Origin: Burkholderiales bacterium
Lineage (GTDB): Bacteria; Pseudomonadota; Gammaproteobacteria; Burkholderiales; Burkholderiaceae_B
Assembly (NCBI GenBank): GCA_021299735.1
Contig: JAJTEM010000007.1
Span: 23,593 to 87,592, forward strand
Length of the DNA stretch: 64,000 nt
Direction of reading: 5' to 3'
The notes under the pieces were generated by a model that saw only the letters and a list, made by a program, of their open reading frames with translations, did no database searches and had not been told where the DNA came from. This document shows positions 10,088 through 19,122 of this stretch, one piece after another (positions within the stretch are counted from its first letter, which is position 1; each line of letters opens with the position of its first letter). Position numbers and translations under genes: made by a program.

Positions 10088-10358
10088 GAATATGAATCAC
10101 TTGGTTGTTACTACGGGTTCATTATCGCAGGATATGGCAGTTGAATCAGGGACAGGGTGATATGAAACCAGGAAAAATACCCAAAGTTAGGTATGCAATG
10201 GCGAGCCAAGTAGCAACTTGGTAAGGATGGCCGCGGATGCGACTTTGTCGCTCCGCTTTTGGCCGTGTCTCCCGAGGCTGTCTCTCCCGAAGATGAATGT
10301 GTTACCTGCTCCTGTGCCAAATTGGATTCAGGCAAATGTATTTGCAAGTTTTGAATTA
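10088..10358. other. Intergenic region between yaaA and lexA
   Basis: About 270 bp between divergent yaaA and the LexA box. I see no convincing ORF or RNA gene. A small hairpin, CCAAGT / ACTTGG with loop AGCA, lies at 10206-10221. The yaaA promoter should be here, but I cannot place it with confidence. Confidence 0.5.
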
Positions 10359-10374
10359 CTGTATATAATTACAG
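10359..10374. promoter_or_regulatory. LexA (SOS) box upstream of lexA
   Basis: CTGTATATAATTACAG fits the consensus CTGT-N8-ACAG exactly and has an AT-rich centre. It lies 23 bp upstream of the lexA ATG, where bound LexA would block transcription. It is the only such box I saw in the cassette, so it should control lexA-imuA-imuB-dnaE2 together. Confidence 0.93.
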
Positions 10375-10397
10375 CATGTCAACTCGAGATTGGTGCC

Positions 10398-11060
10398 ATG
10401 AAAGGTTTAACTGCTCGTCAACAAGAAATTCTGGATTTAATCCGAGACCAAATCAGTCAGTTTGGCAGACCGCCCACCCGCGCTGAAATTGCACGGCAGC
10501 TGGGCTTTCGTTCTGCCAACGCTGCGGAAGACCACCTACAGGCCTTGGCCAAAAAAAATGTAATTGCGCTTGATGCAAGCACATCGCGTGGAATACGCCT
10601 GCTGGGCGAATATGCAGAAGGTCTGGAAGAAACAGCCACCAAGGCCGCCGAACGCGCCGTTGAACAATTCATGCAACTGCCACTTATTGGCCGTGTTGCT
10701 GCAGGTAACCCCATTCTTGCGCAAGAACATGTGGAAAAACAAATACCCGTTGATCCATCACTTTTTCCTGACAAGCCTGATTACCTGCTAAAGGTGCGCG
10801 GCATGTCCATGAAAGACATCGGCATCATGGATGGCGACTTGCTGGCAGTAAAAAAAGTCAACACAGCCCGCGCGGGCCAGGTTGTGGTTGCACGGGTGAA
10901 CGATGAAGTCACTGTAAAACGTTTTTTCCAAAAAGGCCATGTGGTTGAACTGCAAGCCGAGAACAGCGACTTCGCACCCATTGAAGTTGACCTGCGAACT
11001 GAAACATTCGCAATTGAAGGTTTGGCTGTCGGCCTGATTCGCCAGGGCCAATTGCATTAA
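10398..11060 (+). CDS. lexA: LexA repressor (S24 self-cleaving)
   Basis: LexA represses the SOS regulon until RecA filaments trigger its self-cleavage. The 220-aa product has a winged-helix domain (start [29 protein letters not shown]), the Ala-Gly cleavage site in [11 protein letters not shown] (about residues 103-104), the nucleophilic Ser in [15 protein letters not shown] and the catalytic Lys in [10 protein letters not shown]. The frame is open further upstream, but the ATG at 10398 gives the family start and lies just after the LexA box. imuA follows after 22 bp. Confidence 0.97.
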   Translation: MKGLTARQQEILDLIRDQISQFGRPPTRAEIARQLGFRSANAAEDHLQALAKKNVIALDASTSRGIRLLGEYAEGLEETATKAAERAVEQFMQLPLIGRVAAGNPILAQEHVEKQIPVDPSLFPDKPDYLLKVRGMSMKDIGIMDGDLLAVKKVNTARAGQVVVARVNDEVTVKRFFQKGHVVELQAENSDFAPIEVDLRTETFAIEGLAVGLIRQGQLH

Positions 11061-11082
11061 AAAGCAATGTCAGGGGGTTGTT

Positions 11083-11820
11083 GTGTCGTTCGATCTTGCC
11101 AACATTCACCCTGGCGTGTGGCGTGCCCACCAGCTTGCCAGCGACAACAGCGCCCGTATTTCCAGCGGCTTTGCTCAACTTGACCAACAACTGCCTGGCG
11201 GTGGTTGGCCTACCCGCAATCTGATTGAACTGCTCTTGAAGCACCATGGCATTGGCGAGCTTCGCTTTCTAATGCCCGTGTTGCGCAAGCTTACGCTGGA
11301 GAAAAAAAAGCTTGTGCTGATTGGTGCACCCTTGCTTCCGCTGACACCGGTGTTTGAACAGTTTGGCGTGGAACTGAATCAAGTCCATTTAATTCAAACC
11401 GACAAACCTCAAGACCGGCTTTGGGCCATTGAACAAGTGCTGCAAAGCGATTCCTTCGGTGCGCTTTTCATGTGGCTGCCTGAAGAAAAAACCTTGTGTA
11501 GCCCCACTGTGTTGCGCCGCTTGCAGTACCAAGCCACTCGTTCACAGGGTTTAAGTTTTGTATTTCGCCCCATTCGGGCACAAATGCAGCCCTCCCCGGC
11601 TTCGCTACGCTTGTGCCTTACAGCGCAAAGTGCCAGCACCCTGCGAGTGCATTTAATTAAACGCCGGGGCCCTGTGCTTGAGCAAGCGCTGCTTATCGAT
11701 TTGCCCAAACCGCAAGGTGCTTTACCCGACACCCCGCACTCACAGGAGCTTGTTCGTGCGCTGGATCGCCCTCAGTTACAAACAACCCCGCAACCCACGC
11801 GAAGTCAGATCGCAATTTGA
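11083..11820 (+). CDS. imuA: Translesion synthesis accessory protein ImuA
   Basis: ImuA is the RecA/SulA-like partner of ImuB and DnaE2 in the bacterial mutasome. The 245-aa product starts at a GTG (11083) behind an AGGGGG sequence. It has the family segment SSGFAQLDQQLPGGGWPTRNLIELL at its N-terminus, a RecA-like fold start without a proper Walker A motif. Its 3' end overlaps imuB by 65 bp. Position after lexA and before imuB and dnaE2 settles the call. Confidence 0.9.
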   Translation: MSFDLANIHPGVWRAHQLASDNSARISSGFAQLDQQLPGGGWPTRNLIELLLKHHGIGELRFLMPVLRKLTLEKKKLVLIGAPLLPLTPVFEQFGVELNQVHLIQTDKPQDRLWAIEQVLQSDSFGALFMWLPEEKTLCSPTVLRRLQYQATRSQGLSFVFRPIRAQMQPSPASLRLCLTAQSASTLRVHLIKRRGPVLEQALLIDLPKPQGALPDTPHSQELVRALDRPQLQTTPQPTRSQIAI

Positions 11821-13117
11821 GGCCAATTCGCTGTTTGAATTGGCAGCGCATTACAGCCCGGTGGTGTGTTGGCGACAAGACCAGCACCATGAATATGTGG
11901 GTTGGCTGGTTGAAGTGCACAGCAGCTTCAGGTTGTTTGGTGGTGTACAGGCTTTGCTTTCGCAATTGTGGCAGGCCACAGAAGAATTTCCCGGTGAATT
12001 GCAACTGGCCAATCACCACACGGCCACTGGAGCCTGGTGGTTAAGCAAGTGCGCGCCTGCACGCAATGAAGAAGAATTTTTGGCAATGCTGAATTTTAAT
12101 GAAAACAGCTTGCTGGCCTTGCCAATTTCAATTCTTGATTGCGACGCAAAGCTACAAACGACATGGCAACAATGTGGCTTTGCTCGCCTTGGCGATTTGC
12201 AACACTTGCCACGCGATGCATTTTTAAAACGCTTTGGTGCACAGGCACTGGCTGAACTTGATTCAGGTTTTGGTGTGCAAAACAAATTGGCGCCCACCAC
12301 ACTGGCACACCAACCCACGCGCACATTCGAGCAAGAAAAAGAATTGCCATTTCACAGCGACAGGCTTGACCTGATCGAACACCATGCACAAACCCTGCTT
12401 GAAGCAGTGTGCAACTGGTTGAAACAACAAAAACACGGCACACGTGAATTGCACTGGGCCTTTGTTCACACCCACGGCGAAGAAATTTTGTGCCTGAGAA
12501 GTGCGCAAGCCACCGATTGCCTTGAAACCTGGAAACGCTTGCTGCACCACCAACTGGGGCGAATGCAATTTCATGACAACATACGCAACCTTCGAGTGCA
12601 ATGCACACACAGTGAATTGCTACCCAATATAAATAGCAGTTTTCTACCCGACCCCACGGAAGGCACACGAAACTGGAACAACACCTGCGACATTCTTCGT
12701 GCACGCTTAGGCGAACAAACCGTGCTATTTGCAGCCACAGAAAGCGACCCCAGGCCTGAATGCAGCATTGTGTTACAGAGCACACCAGTACAAAAACCTG
12801 CGAACACCGCATTTAAAAAAATTGAAAATCAACATGCCCCTGAATTAAACCATGCTGCTTTGGCAGCCAGCACGCCTCGGCCCTTGTGGCTGTTGCCAAC
12901 GCCCAAGCCACTGCAAGGCAAAGCACCGAATTGGCAAGCAGGTGGCCCATGGCAATTACTCAGCGGCCCAGAGCGTGTTGAGTTTGGTTGGTGGGATGCC
13001 CAGCCCTGTAAACGTGACTACTACTGCGCACGCGATAGTAATTCAAGCCTGGTGTGGCTGTACCAAGACCTGCTTGAAGAAGACTCCCGCTGGTTTTTAC
13101 ACGGCTACTTTGCCTAA
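11756..13117 (+). CDS. imuB: Inactive Y-family polymerase-like protein ImuB
   Basis: ImuB is a DNA polymerase Y-family relative without catalytic residues that tethers DnaE2 to the beta clamp. The 453-aa frame has the diagnostic VHSSFRLFGGVQALL in place of the polymerase palm motif, and the N-terminal Asp expected of an active enzyme is missing. The frame is open from 11678. I chose the GTG at 11756 (start RWIALSYKQP) because it has AGGAG 7 nt upstream and gives the usual ImuB N-terminus. The gene starts inside imuA, suggesting translational coupling, and ends 12 bp before dnaE2. Confidence 0.9.
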   Translation: MRWIALSYKQPRNPREVRSQFEANSLFELAAHYSPVVCWRQDQHHEYVGWLVEVHSSFRLFGGVQALLSQLWQATEEFPGELQLANHHTATGAWWLSKCAPARNEEEFLAMLNFNENSLLALPISILDCDAKLQTTWQQCGFARLGDLQHLPRDAFLKRFGAQALAELDSGFGVQNKLAPTTLAHQPTRTFEQEKELPFHSDRLDLIEHHAQTLLEAVCNWLKQQKHGTRELHWAFVHTHGEEILCLRSAQATDCLETWKRLLHHQLGRMQFHDNIRNLRVQCTHSELLPNINSSFLPDPTEGTRNWNNTCDILRARLGEQTVLFAATESDPRPECSIVLQSTPVQKPANTAFKKIENQHAPELNHAALAASTPRPLWLLPTPKPLQGKAPNWQAGGPWQLLSGPERVEFGWWDAQPCKRDYYCARDSNSSLVWLYQDLLEEDSRWFLHGYFA

Positions 13118-13129
13118 GGCACACCGAAC

Positions 13130-16100
13130 ATGAATTCCGCCACACAAGCTGCACCCAGTTTTGCCGAAGCACTGGCCTTGAGCAACTTCAGTTTTTTAAA
13201 AAGTGCCTCGCACCCCGAGGAACTGGTGCAACAAGCCAAATTATTGGGCTACAACGCAATTGGTATTGCCGATGAATGCTCGGTTGCCGGCATTGTTCGT
13301 GCACACCAGGCCGCCAAGGAATGTGGCATTCAATTGCTGGTGGGCGCACAATTTGTGTTTGCACACAACAGCCCATTCGCTGGCCAGCGAATTGCCCTGA
13401 TTGTAAAAAACAAAACCGGCTACACCCACCTGTGCCGGCTAATTACACAGGCCCGTGGCCGTGCCAGCAAAGGCGACTACCAGTTCACGCGCGACGACCT
13501 TGCTGATATTCCACCCGGCCTTCAGCTGCTGCTTGTGCCCAACGAGCGCAACAAAGAAAACTTTCCGGCCCTTCTAAGCTGGTGTGCCAAACGTTTCACT
13601 GGCCGCATGCATGTAGTGTGCAATTTGCAGCACAGCGGGTTCGACAAAGCATGGCTGCGGCACCTGCAAGCCCTGGCCCATTTGCACCATGTTGAATTAA
13701 TCGCAAGCAACCTGCCATTGATGCATTCAAGTGAACGCAAAAACCTGCACGATGTACTTACCTCCATTCGGTTAAGTTGCAATCTGAACGAAGCCAAACC
13801 TTTTCTGGAAACCAATGCGCAACGCTGCCTGCAACCCTTGCAAGTGCTTGCCCAAATTTACCCGAATACCTTGCTGGAACAAACCACTGCACTGGCCGCG
13901 CAATGTACCTTTTCACTTGATGAATTGCGCTACCAGTACCCTCGGGAAATAAGCCCTGAAGGCCTTGAACCAGCGCAATACTTGCGCCAGCTTGTCGAAG
14001 AAGGGGCAAGCAAACGCTACAGCAACACAGTGCCTGCCAAAGTTCAAAAGCAAATTGAACATGAATTGCAACTGATTGAAGAACTGAAATTTGAAGCCTA
14101 CTTTCTAACGGTTTACGACATTGTGCGGTTTGCACGCTCGCGCAATATTTTGTGCCAGGGTCGTGGTTCTGCGGCCAATTCAGTGGTGTGTTATTGCCTG
14201 CACATTACCGAAGTAAATCCCGACAAAATGGAAGTGCTATTCGAGCGTTTTATTAGCCGGGAACGCAATGAACCACCCGACATTGATGTGGACTTTGAAC
14301 ACTCACGCCGCGAAGAAGTAATTCAATACATTTATCAAAAATATGGCCGCGACCGGGCTGCATTGGCTGCCAGTGTGGTGGTGTACAGGCCCCGCTCCGC
14401 ACTGCGTGATGTGGGCAAAGCCCTAGGCCTTAATACTGTTTTGATTGAGCAACTTGCGAAATCGCAAGATGGTGGCTACAGCCGCAGCATGAGCGTAGAC
14501 CACATGGTGCAGGCCGGCATTGATATTCGCCAAACCGCCATACAGCACTGCGTGCATTTGGCCGACGAACTGCTGGGTTTTCCGAGGCACCTGTCGCAAC
14601 ACACTGGCGGGTTTGTGATTGCTCGCGACAGCCTGACGGAACTGGTGCCAGTAGAAAATGCGTCCATGCCCGACCGCAGCGTGATTCAGTGGGACAAAGA
14701 CGACCTGGACGCCATGGGCCTGATGAAGGTAGACGTACTTGCGCTTGGCATGTTGAGCGCCATACGCATGACGCTGGACGAACTGCACAAAAAAGCCGGT
14801 GCCCCACGAACCCTGCATGCCATACCGCCAGAAGACAGTGCAACGTACGACATGATGTGCAAAGCCGACACCGTTGGGGTTTTTCAAATTGAAAGCCGTG
14901 CCCAAATGGGCATGCTGCCCCGCCTGAAACCACGCGAGTATTACGACCTGGTTATTCAGGTTGCAATTGTGCGGCCTGGTCCAATTCAAGGTGGCATGGT
15001 GCACCCGTTTTTAAAACGCAGGCAGGGCCTTGAAGCTGTGAACTATCCTTCTGACGCTTTAAGGCAGGCTTTGGGCCGAACACAGGGCGTACCTATTTTT
15101 CAGGAACAAGTCATGCAGGTGGCCATTCTGGCTGCCGGGTTTACACCGGGCGAAGCTGACGCTCTGCGCCGTGGCATGGCTGCATGGAAGCGCAAAGGTG
15201 GGTTACACCAATTTTACGAGCGGGTGATTAATGGCATGTTACAACGCGGTTATACCCGTGAATTCGCTGAAAATATTTTTAAACAAATGGAAGGGTTTGG
15301 TGAATATGGTTTTCCGGAAAGCCATGCCGCCAGTTTCGCCCTGCTGGTGTATGCGTCAGCCTGGCTGAAATGCCACCACCCGGATGCGTTTTTGTGTGGC
15401 TTGCTCAATGCGCAACCCATGGGTTTTTACGCGCCTGCACAATTAATTCAAGACGCACAACGGCACGGCGTGAAAGTTCTGCCCATCGATGTGCAATGCA
15501 GCGCGCTTGAATGTGCACTTGAAAACTCTCTTGAAACACAGCTAGGTAACAACACCCTGCTTCCCGTTCGTTTGGGCTTGAACCGGGTGAATGGCCTGAA
15601 ACATGAAGCCGCTATTCGAATTGTTCGTACCCGCGAACAAGGTGTGTTTCAAAGCGTGGAAGACTTAACCAAACGCGCCCAACTCGACCGCGGCGACCTG
15701 CTCGCCCTGGCCGATGCCAATGCGCTAGAACAACTGGCCGGGCACCGCCGCCAAGCCGTGTGGCAAACCGCAGCAACCCAAACAAGTGGTGTTCGAAACA
15801 GCGCAAGAAATACAGACCTGCTGAGTAACACCCGCAGCAACGAAACACCGCTTGAATTGCCCAAAGCCAGCACACTGGAAGACATGTTGGCCGATTACCG
15901 CGCCACAGGTGCCAGCCTTCAACACCACCCTGTTTCATTTTTACGCAAGCAACTTGAGCCCTACAAAATAAAACAAGTTGAAGAACTGCGCACTTACCCA
16001 AACGGCAGGCTGGCACGTGCCTGCGGCATAGTTACGCACAGGCAACGCCCGGCCACAGCGCACGGCACCGTGTTTTTAAATCTTGAAGATGAAACCGGGA

Positions 16101-16288
16101 ATGTGAATGTAATTGTGTGGAACAGCTTGGCTGAAGAACAGCGGCAAGTGCTGCGCAATGCACAAATTATGGGGGTGTTTGGTATATGGCAACGCGAAGG
16201 TGAAGTGTGTAATTTGGTGGCGCGCAAGCTGGTGGACTACACTCACCTGCTTGCGCAACTGCAAACACCCTCACGCGATTTTAAATAG
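13130..16288 (+). CDS. dnaE2: Error-prone DNA polymerase DnaE2 (ImuC)
   Basis: C-family polymerase for SOS mutagenesis and lesion bypass. At 1052 aa it has the DnaE2 length, shorter than DnaE1. The N-terminal PHP domain (about 15-220) begins SNFSFLKSASHPEELVQQA. The polymerase palm holds PPDIDVDFEHSRREEVI (about 382-398) with its catalytic Asp residues. The segment QVAIVRPGPIQGGMVHP and a C-terminal OB-fold region (about 960-1030) follow. It is the last gene of the lexA-imuA-imuB-dnaE2 operon, and its stop is 9 bp from the convergent parE stop. Confidence 0.97.
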   Translation: MNSATQAAPSFAEALALSNFSFLKSASHPEELVQQAKLLGYNAIGIADECSVAGIVRAHQAAKECGIQLLVGAQFVFAHNSPFAGQRIALIVKNKTGYTHLCRLITQARGRASKGDYQFTRDDLADIPPGLQLLLVPNERNKENFPALLSWCAKRFTGRMHVVCNLQHSGFDKAWLRHLQALAHLHHVELIASNLPLMHSSERKNLHDVLTSIRLSCNLNEAKPFLETNAQRCLQPLQVLAQIYPNTLLEQTTALAAQCTFSLDELRYQYPREISPEGLEPAQYLRQLVEEGASKRYSNTVPAKVQKQIEHELQLIEELKFEAYFLTVYDIVRFARSRNILCQGRGSAANSVVCYCLHITEVNPDKMEVLFERFISRERNEPPDIDVDFEHSRREEVIQYIYQKYGRDRAALAASVVVYRPRSALRDVGKALGLNTVLIEQLAKSQDGGYSRSMSVDHMVQAGIDIRQTAIQHCVHLADELLGFPRHLSQHTGGFVIARDSLTELVPVENASMPDRSVIQWDKDDLDAMGLMKVDVLALGMLSAIRMTLDELHKKAGAPRTLHAIPPEDSATYDMMCKADTVGVFQIESRAQMGMLPRLKPREYYDLVIQVAIVRPGPIQGGMVHPFLKRRQGLEAVNYPSDALRQALGRTQGVPIFQEQVMQVAILAAGFTPGEADALRRGMAAWKRKGGLHQFYERVINGMLQRGYTREFAENIFKQMEGFGEYGFPESHAASFALLVYASAWLKCHHPDAFLCGLLNAQPMGFYAPAQLIQDAQRHGVKVLPIDVQCSALECALENSLETQLGNNTLLPVRLGLNRVNGLKHEAAIRIVRTREQGVFQSVEDLTKRAQLDRGDLLALADANALEQLAGHRRQAVWQTAATQTSGVRNSARNTDLLSNTRSNETPLELPKASTLEDMLADYRATGASLQHHPVSFLRKQLEPYKIKQVEELRTYPNGRLARACGIVTHRQRPATAHGTVFLNLEDETGNVNVIVWNSLAEEQRQVLRNAQIMGVFGIWQREGEVCNLVARKLVDYTHLLAQLQTPSRDFK

Positions 16289-16297
16289 AACCGGGAA

Positions 16298-18259
16298 TCA
16301 AATATCCACTTCCACCAAATTGCCTTTGTCTTCCAGCCAGGTACGGCGGGCACCACTTTCCGTGCGTCCCATCAGCATGTGCATCATGGCATTGGTTTGA
16401 TCCACATCCATGCTACCCAAGGTCACAGGTAGCAAGCGGCGCGTGTCGGGGTTCAAAGTAGTTTCCCAAAGTTGCTCGGCATTCATTTCGCCCAAGCCCT
16501 TGAAGCGGGAAATCTTGATGTTCGCTTCTTTCACACCTTCCTTGCCCAGCTTGTCCTGAACTGCATAAAGCTCGGCTTCGTCCAGGCAGTACAACTTGCG
16601 CGCAGGCTTTTTACCCTGCGCGGGTACATCAACCCTGAACAATGGCGGCCTCGCCACATACAAATTCTGGCTACGAATCAGTGCAGGAAAATGTTTGTAG
16701 AACAAGGTGAGCAGCAGCACCTGAATATGCGAGCCATCCACGTCAGCATCTGAAAGAATACAAATTTTGCCGTAACGCAAACCGCTTAAATCGGGGTTGT
16801 CGTTCACACTGTGGGGGTCTACACCAATGGCTACAGCAATATCGTGAATTTCCTGATTGGCAAACAGGCGATCCTTGTCGGTTTCCCAGGCATTCAACAC
16901 CTTGCCTCGCAAGGGCAACACCGCCTGAAACTCTTTGTCACGGCCCATTTTGGCCGATCCCCCTGCTGAGTCACCCTCAACCAGGAATACCTCATTCAAA
17001 GTAATGTCAGTGCTTTCACAGTCGGTCAGCTTGCCAGGTAAAATGGCTACAGACGAGCTTTTTCGTTTTTCAACCTTTTGTGCTGCACGCGAGCGGGCCT
17101 GTGCCTGTTTAATTGCCAGCTCGGCAATTTTTTTTCCGTCTTCCACATGCTGGTTTAACCACAGCTCAAAAGCTGGCTTCACCAACGACGACACCAAACG
17201 CACCGCGTCCCGGCTGTTCAAGCGTTCCTTGATCTGCCCCTGAAATTGAGGGTCAAGCACCTTGGCCGAGAGCACAAAACTGGCCTTGGAAAAAATGTCA
17301 TCGGGCATTAGCTTGATGCCTTTGGGCATCAACGAGTGCATTTCACAAAAGGCCTTAATCGCTTGAAACACAGCCTCTCGAAGGCCTGATTCATGCGTAC
17401 CTCCGGCAGAGGTTGGAATCAGGTTCACATAACTTTCCCGCACGGGTGCACCTTCTGCCAGAAAGGCCAAAGCCCAGGCGGCGCCCTCGCCTTCTGCGAA
17501 GCCTTCATCGCGAAGTACATCCACGCTCAAGTCGCCGCTAAATATTGGGGCCACCAGTTCACGGTCCAGCAACTCTTCTTTTAAAAAGCCACGTAACCCA
17601 TCATCAAATTTCCAGCGCTTGGATTCTCCGGTTTTCTCGGAAACCAGAACTACTTCAACCCCTTTCAGCAACACCGCTTTGCTGCGTAACAGGCGGTCCA
17701 TTTCATTGAGGGGCAATACTGGGGAATCAAAGTACTGGGGGTCGGGCCACACGCGCACGGTGGTGCCTTTTTTGGGATCGCTGCTGGTTTGGGGGCGAAC
17801 CTTCAACGGTTCAATCACATCGCCACCACTGAATACAAGCATACCCACTTGCTTGTCGCGTACCGCACTCACTTCAAGCCGGGTGGACAAGGCATTGGTC
17901 ACCGAAACACCCACGCCATGTAAACCACCCGAAAAACGATAAGCACCGCCATCCGCCTTGTTGAACTTGCCACCTGCATGCAAACGGGTGAACACCAGTT
18001 CAATCACCGGCACCTGCTCTTCCGGGTGAAGGCCGATTGGAATACCACGCCCTTCATCTTGCACAGAAACACTGCCATCGGTATGAATGGTCACGGTAAT
18101 TCTGGAACCAAAACCACCCAAAGCCTCATCGGCTGCGTTGTCGATCACCTCTTGAATGATATGCAGTGGGCAGTCGGTGCGGGTGTACATGCCGGGGCGC
18201 TGCTTGACTGGCTCCAGCCCTTTCAGGACGCGGATGGACGATTCTTGGTACTGGCTCAT
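16298..18259 (-). CDS. parE: DNA topoisomerase IV subunit B
   Basis: ParE is the ATPase subunit of topoisomerase IV, which decatenates daughter chromosomes. The 653-aa product has the GHKL ATPase motifs VIDNAADEALGG, DEGRGIPIG and GGLHGVGVSVTNALS. It also has the transducer domain and the TOPRIM segment EGDSAGGSAKMGRD with DADVDGSHI. The start MSQYQESSIRVLKGLEPVKQRPGMY and the overall length fit ParE better than GyrB, which carries an extra insert. The partner parC is not in the window; dnaE2 lies convergently where parC might be expected. Confidence 0.93.
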   Translation of the reverse strand: MSQYQESSIRVLKGLEPVKQRPGMYTRTDCPLHIIQEVIDNAADEALGGFGSRITVTIHTDGSVSVQDEGRGIPIGLHPEEQVPVIELVFTRLHAGGKFNKADGGAYRFSGGLHGVGVSVTNALSTRLEVSAVRDKQVGMLVFSGGDVIEPLKVRPQTSSDPKKGTTVRVWPDPQYFDSPVLPLNEMDRLLRSKAVLLKGVEVVLVSEKTGESKRWKFDDGLRGFLKEELLDRELVAPIFSGDLSVDVLRDEGFAEGEGAAWALAFLAEGAPVRESYVNLIPTSAGGTHESGLREAVFQAIKAFCEMHSLMPKGIKLMPDDIFSKASFVLSAKVLDPQFQGQIKERLNSRDAVRLVSSLVKPAFELWLNQHVEDGKKIAELAIKQAQARSRAAQKVEKRKSSSVAILPGKLTDCESTDITLNEVFLVEGDSAGGSAKMGRDKEFQAVLPLRGKVLNAWETDKDRLFANQEIHDIAVAIGVDPHSVNDNPDLSGLRYGKICILSDADVDGSHIQVLLLTLFYKHFPALIRSQNLYVARPPLFRVDVPAQGKKPARKLYCLDEAELYAVQDKLGKEGVKEANIKISRFKGLGEMNAEQLWETTLNPDTRRLLPVTLGSMDVDQTNAMMHMLMGRTESGARRTWLEDKGNLVEVDI

Positions 18260-18324
18260 GACAACCTAGTAATTACATAACCAGTTGATGATATCAATAT
18301 TTTTGATTCATTTTGGCTGGCTCT

Positions 18325-18353
18325 GGAACCATCTGTTGTTATGCCAGCACTCA
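18325..18353 (+). promoter_or_regulatory. Candidate hrp-box/ECF promoter upstream of the ECF sigma-chaperone operon
   Basis: GGAACC at 18325-18330, a 16-nt spacer, then GCACTCA at 18347-18353. This differs from the hrp box (GGAACC-N15/16-CCACNNA) used by HrpL-type sigma factors at only one fixed base. It is about 195 bp before the ATG of the downstream ECF gene. The match is read directly from the sequence; function is inferred. Confidence 0.5.
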
Positions 18354-18370
18354 GGACCAAGATAGGAAAT

Positions 18371-18404
18371 TTGCAAATCTTGCTTATCACAACTTGCAAA
18401 TCTT
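18371..18404. repeat. Two direct copies of TTGCAAATCTT, 23 bp apart
   Basis: Identical 11-mers at 18371-18381 and 18394-18404, start-to-start distance 23 bp (about two helical turns). They lie between the candidate hrp box and the ECF gene at 18547. They could be a tandem regulator site on one face of the DNA. Confidence 0.5.
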
Positions 18405-18434
18405 ATAAAGCAGTACGTCACCTCACCCCTATCC

Positions 18435-18447
18435 GTGGTGACACCAC
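18435..18447. repeat. Perfect 13-bp palindrome in the ECF leader
   Basis: GTGGTG-A-CACCAC, 6-bp arms around one base, about 100 bp before the ECF start. It is a candidate operator or leader hairpin; no family assignment. Confidence 0.4.
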
Positions 18448-18546
18448 ATTCGGACTTTGAGCAGCCTTGATACGCTGTGGTGTTATTTAAACAATTCACC
18501 AAGGCCGACCATGATTCCACTCCCGTTTCAATTAGAGGGGCTCGAC

Positions 18547-19122
18547 ATGAAACCGATTGCGCCAAAATTAAAGATCACTGCAATTCAAAGGTGCTCAAGG
18601 GCGAATCTGGAAACAACTCGCTCGGAGTTTGAGTTGTTGGTTGCCAAGCAAGAAAAGCGGCTGCGCAACTTCATCGTCAAACATTTTCGGGATGAAAACG
18701 CAGTCGAGGACGTGTTCCAACAAACATTGATAGAAGCTTACTGCTGCTGGGATAGCTTTAGAGGCGATGCCAAAAGGGCAACATGGCTGTTTGGGATCGC
18801 GCTGAATATTATTCGCAATACGGCGCGCCGCTCGCCACAGTACAAATTCCATTTCACCTCAGATGAAGACCTTGAAATGGAACAGGCCGAAGGATCTGAC
18901 CCCATGCAGCAATGCATGAAAAACGAGTTTAGCATCAAGCTGGAATCAGCGATTGGTAATCTGCCGAATGACCTGCGTGAGACCTTGATTCTTGTTGTTC
19001 AGCACGGCAACTCTTACCAGGAAGCAGCTGACATCTTGGGTATTCCAATTGGCACGGTGCGGTCGCGAATTTCAAGATCACGAGCCCAGCTAAAATCAAT
19101 TTACGATTTGTACATGGACTAA
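18547..19122 (+). CDS. ECF-type RNA polymerase sigma factor (copy 1)
   Basis: A 191-aa group 4 sigma factor with region 2 at about 25-95 (ENAVEDVFQQTLIEAYCCWDSF, then TWLFGIALNIIRN) and region 4 at about 130-185 (LPNDLRETLILVV, SYQEAADILGIPIGTVRSRISRSR). I chose the ATG at 18547 because AGAGGGG lies 6 nt upstream; the frame is open to a TTG at 18457. It is clearly a paralogue of the sigma factor at 21650, with the same WLFGIALN and LxIPIGTVRSR blocks. Its stop overlaps the start of the chaperone-like gene (TAATG). A candidate hrp box lies upstream. Its target promoters are unknown; HrpL-like (ECF32-type) is my hypothesis. Confidence 0.85.
   Translation: MKPIAPKLKITAIQRCSRANLETTRSEFELLVAKQEKRLRNFIVKHFRDENAVEDVFQQTLIEAYCCWDSFRGDAKRATWLFGIALNIIRNTARRSPQYKFHFTSDEDLEMEQAEGSDPMQQCMKNEFSIKLESAIGNLPNDLRETLILVVQHGNSYQEAADILGIPIGTVRSRISRSRAQLKSIYDLYMD

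Noticed and set aside
10088..10358. Possible small RNA between yaaA and lexA
   Set aside because: Only one short hairpin (10206-10221) and no promoter-terminator pair could be seen.
12096..12812. Long minus-strand open frame opposite imuB
   Set aside because: It is antisense to a clear imuB frame, its protein is Cys/Trp/Arg-rich without motifs, and it lacks a ribosome binding site. Similar antisense frames at 14423-15004, 39469-40005 and 43096-43974 were left out for the same reason.
18452..18465. GG-N10-GC spacing upstream of ECF copy 1, as a possible second sigma-54 promoter
   Set aside because: The spacing fits, but the flanking bases (CGGAC and CAGCC) match the -24 and -12 consensus poorly.
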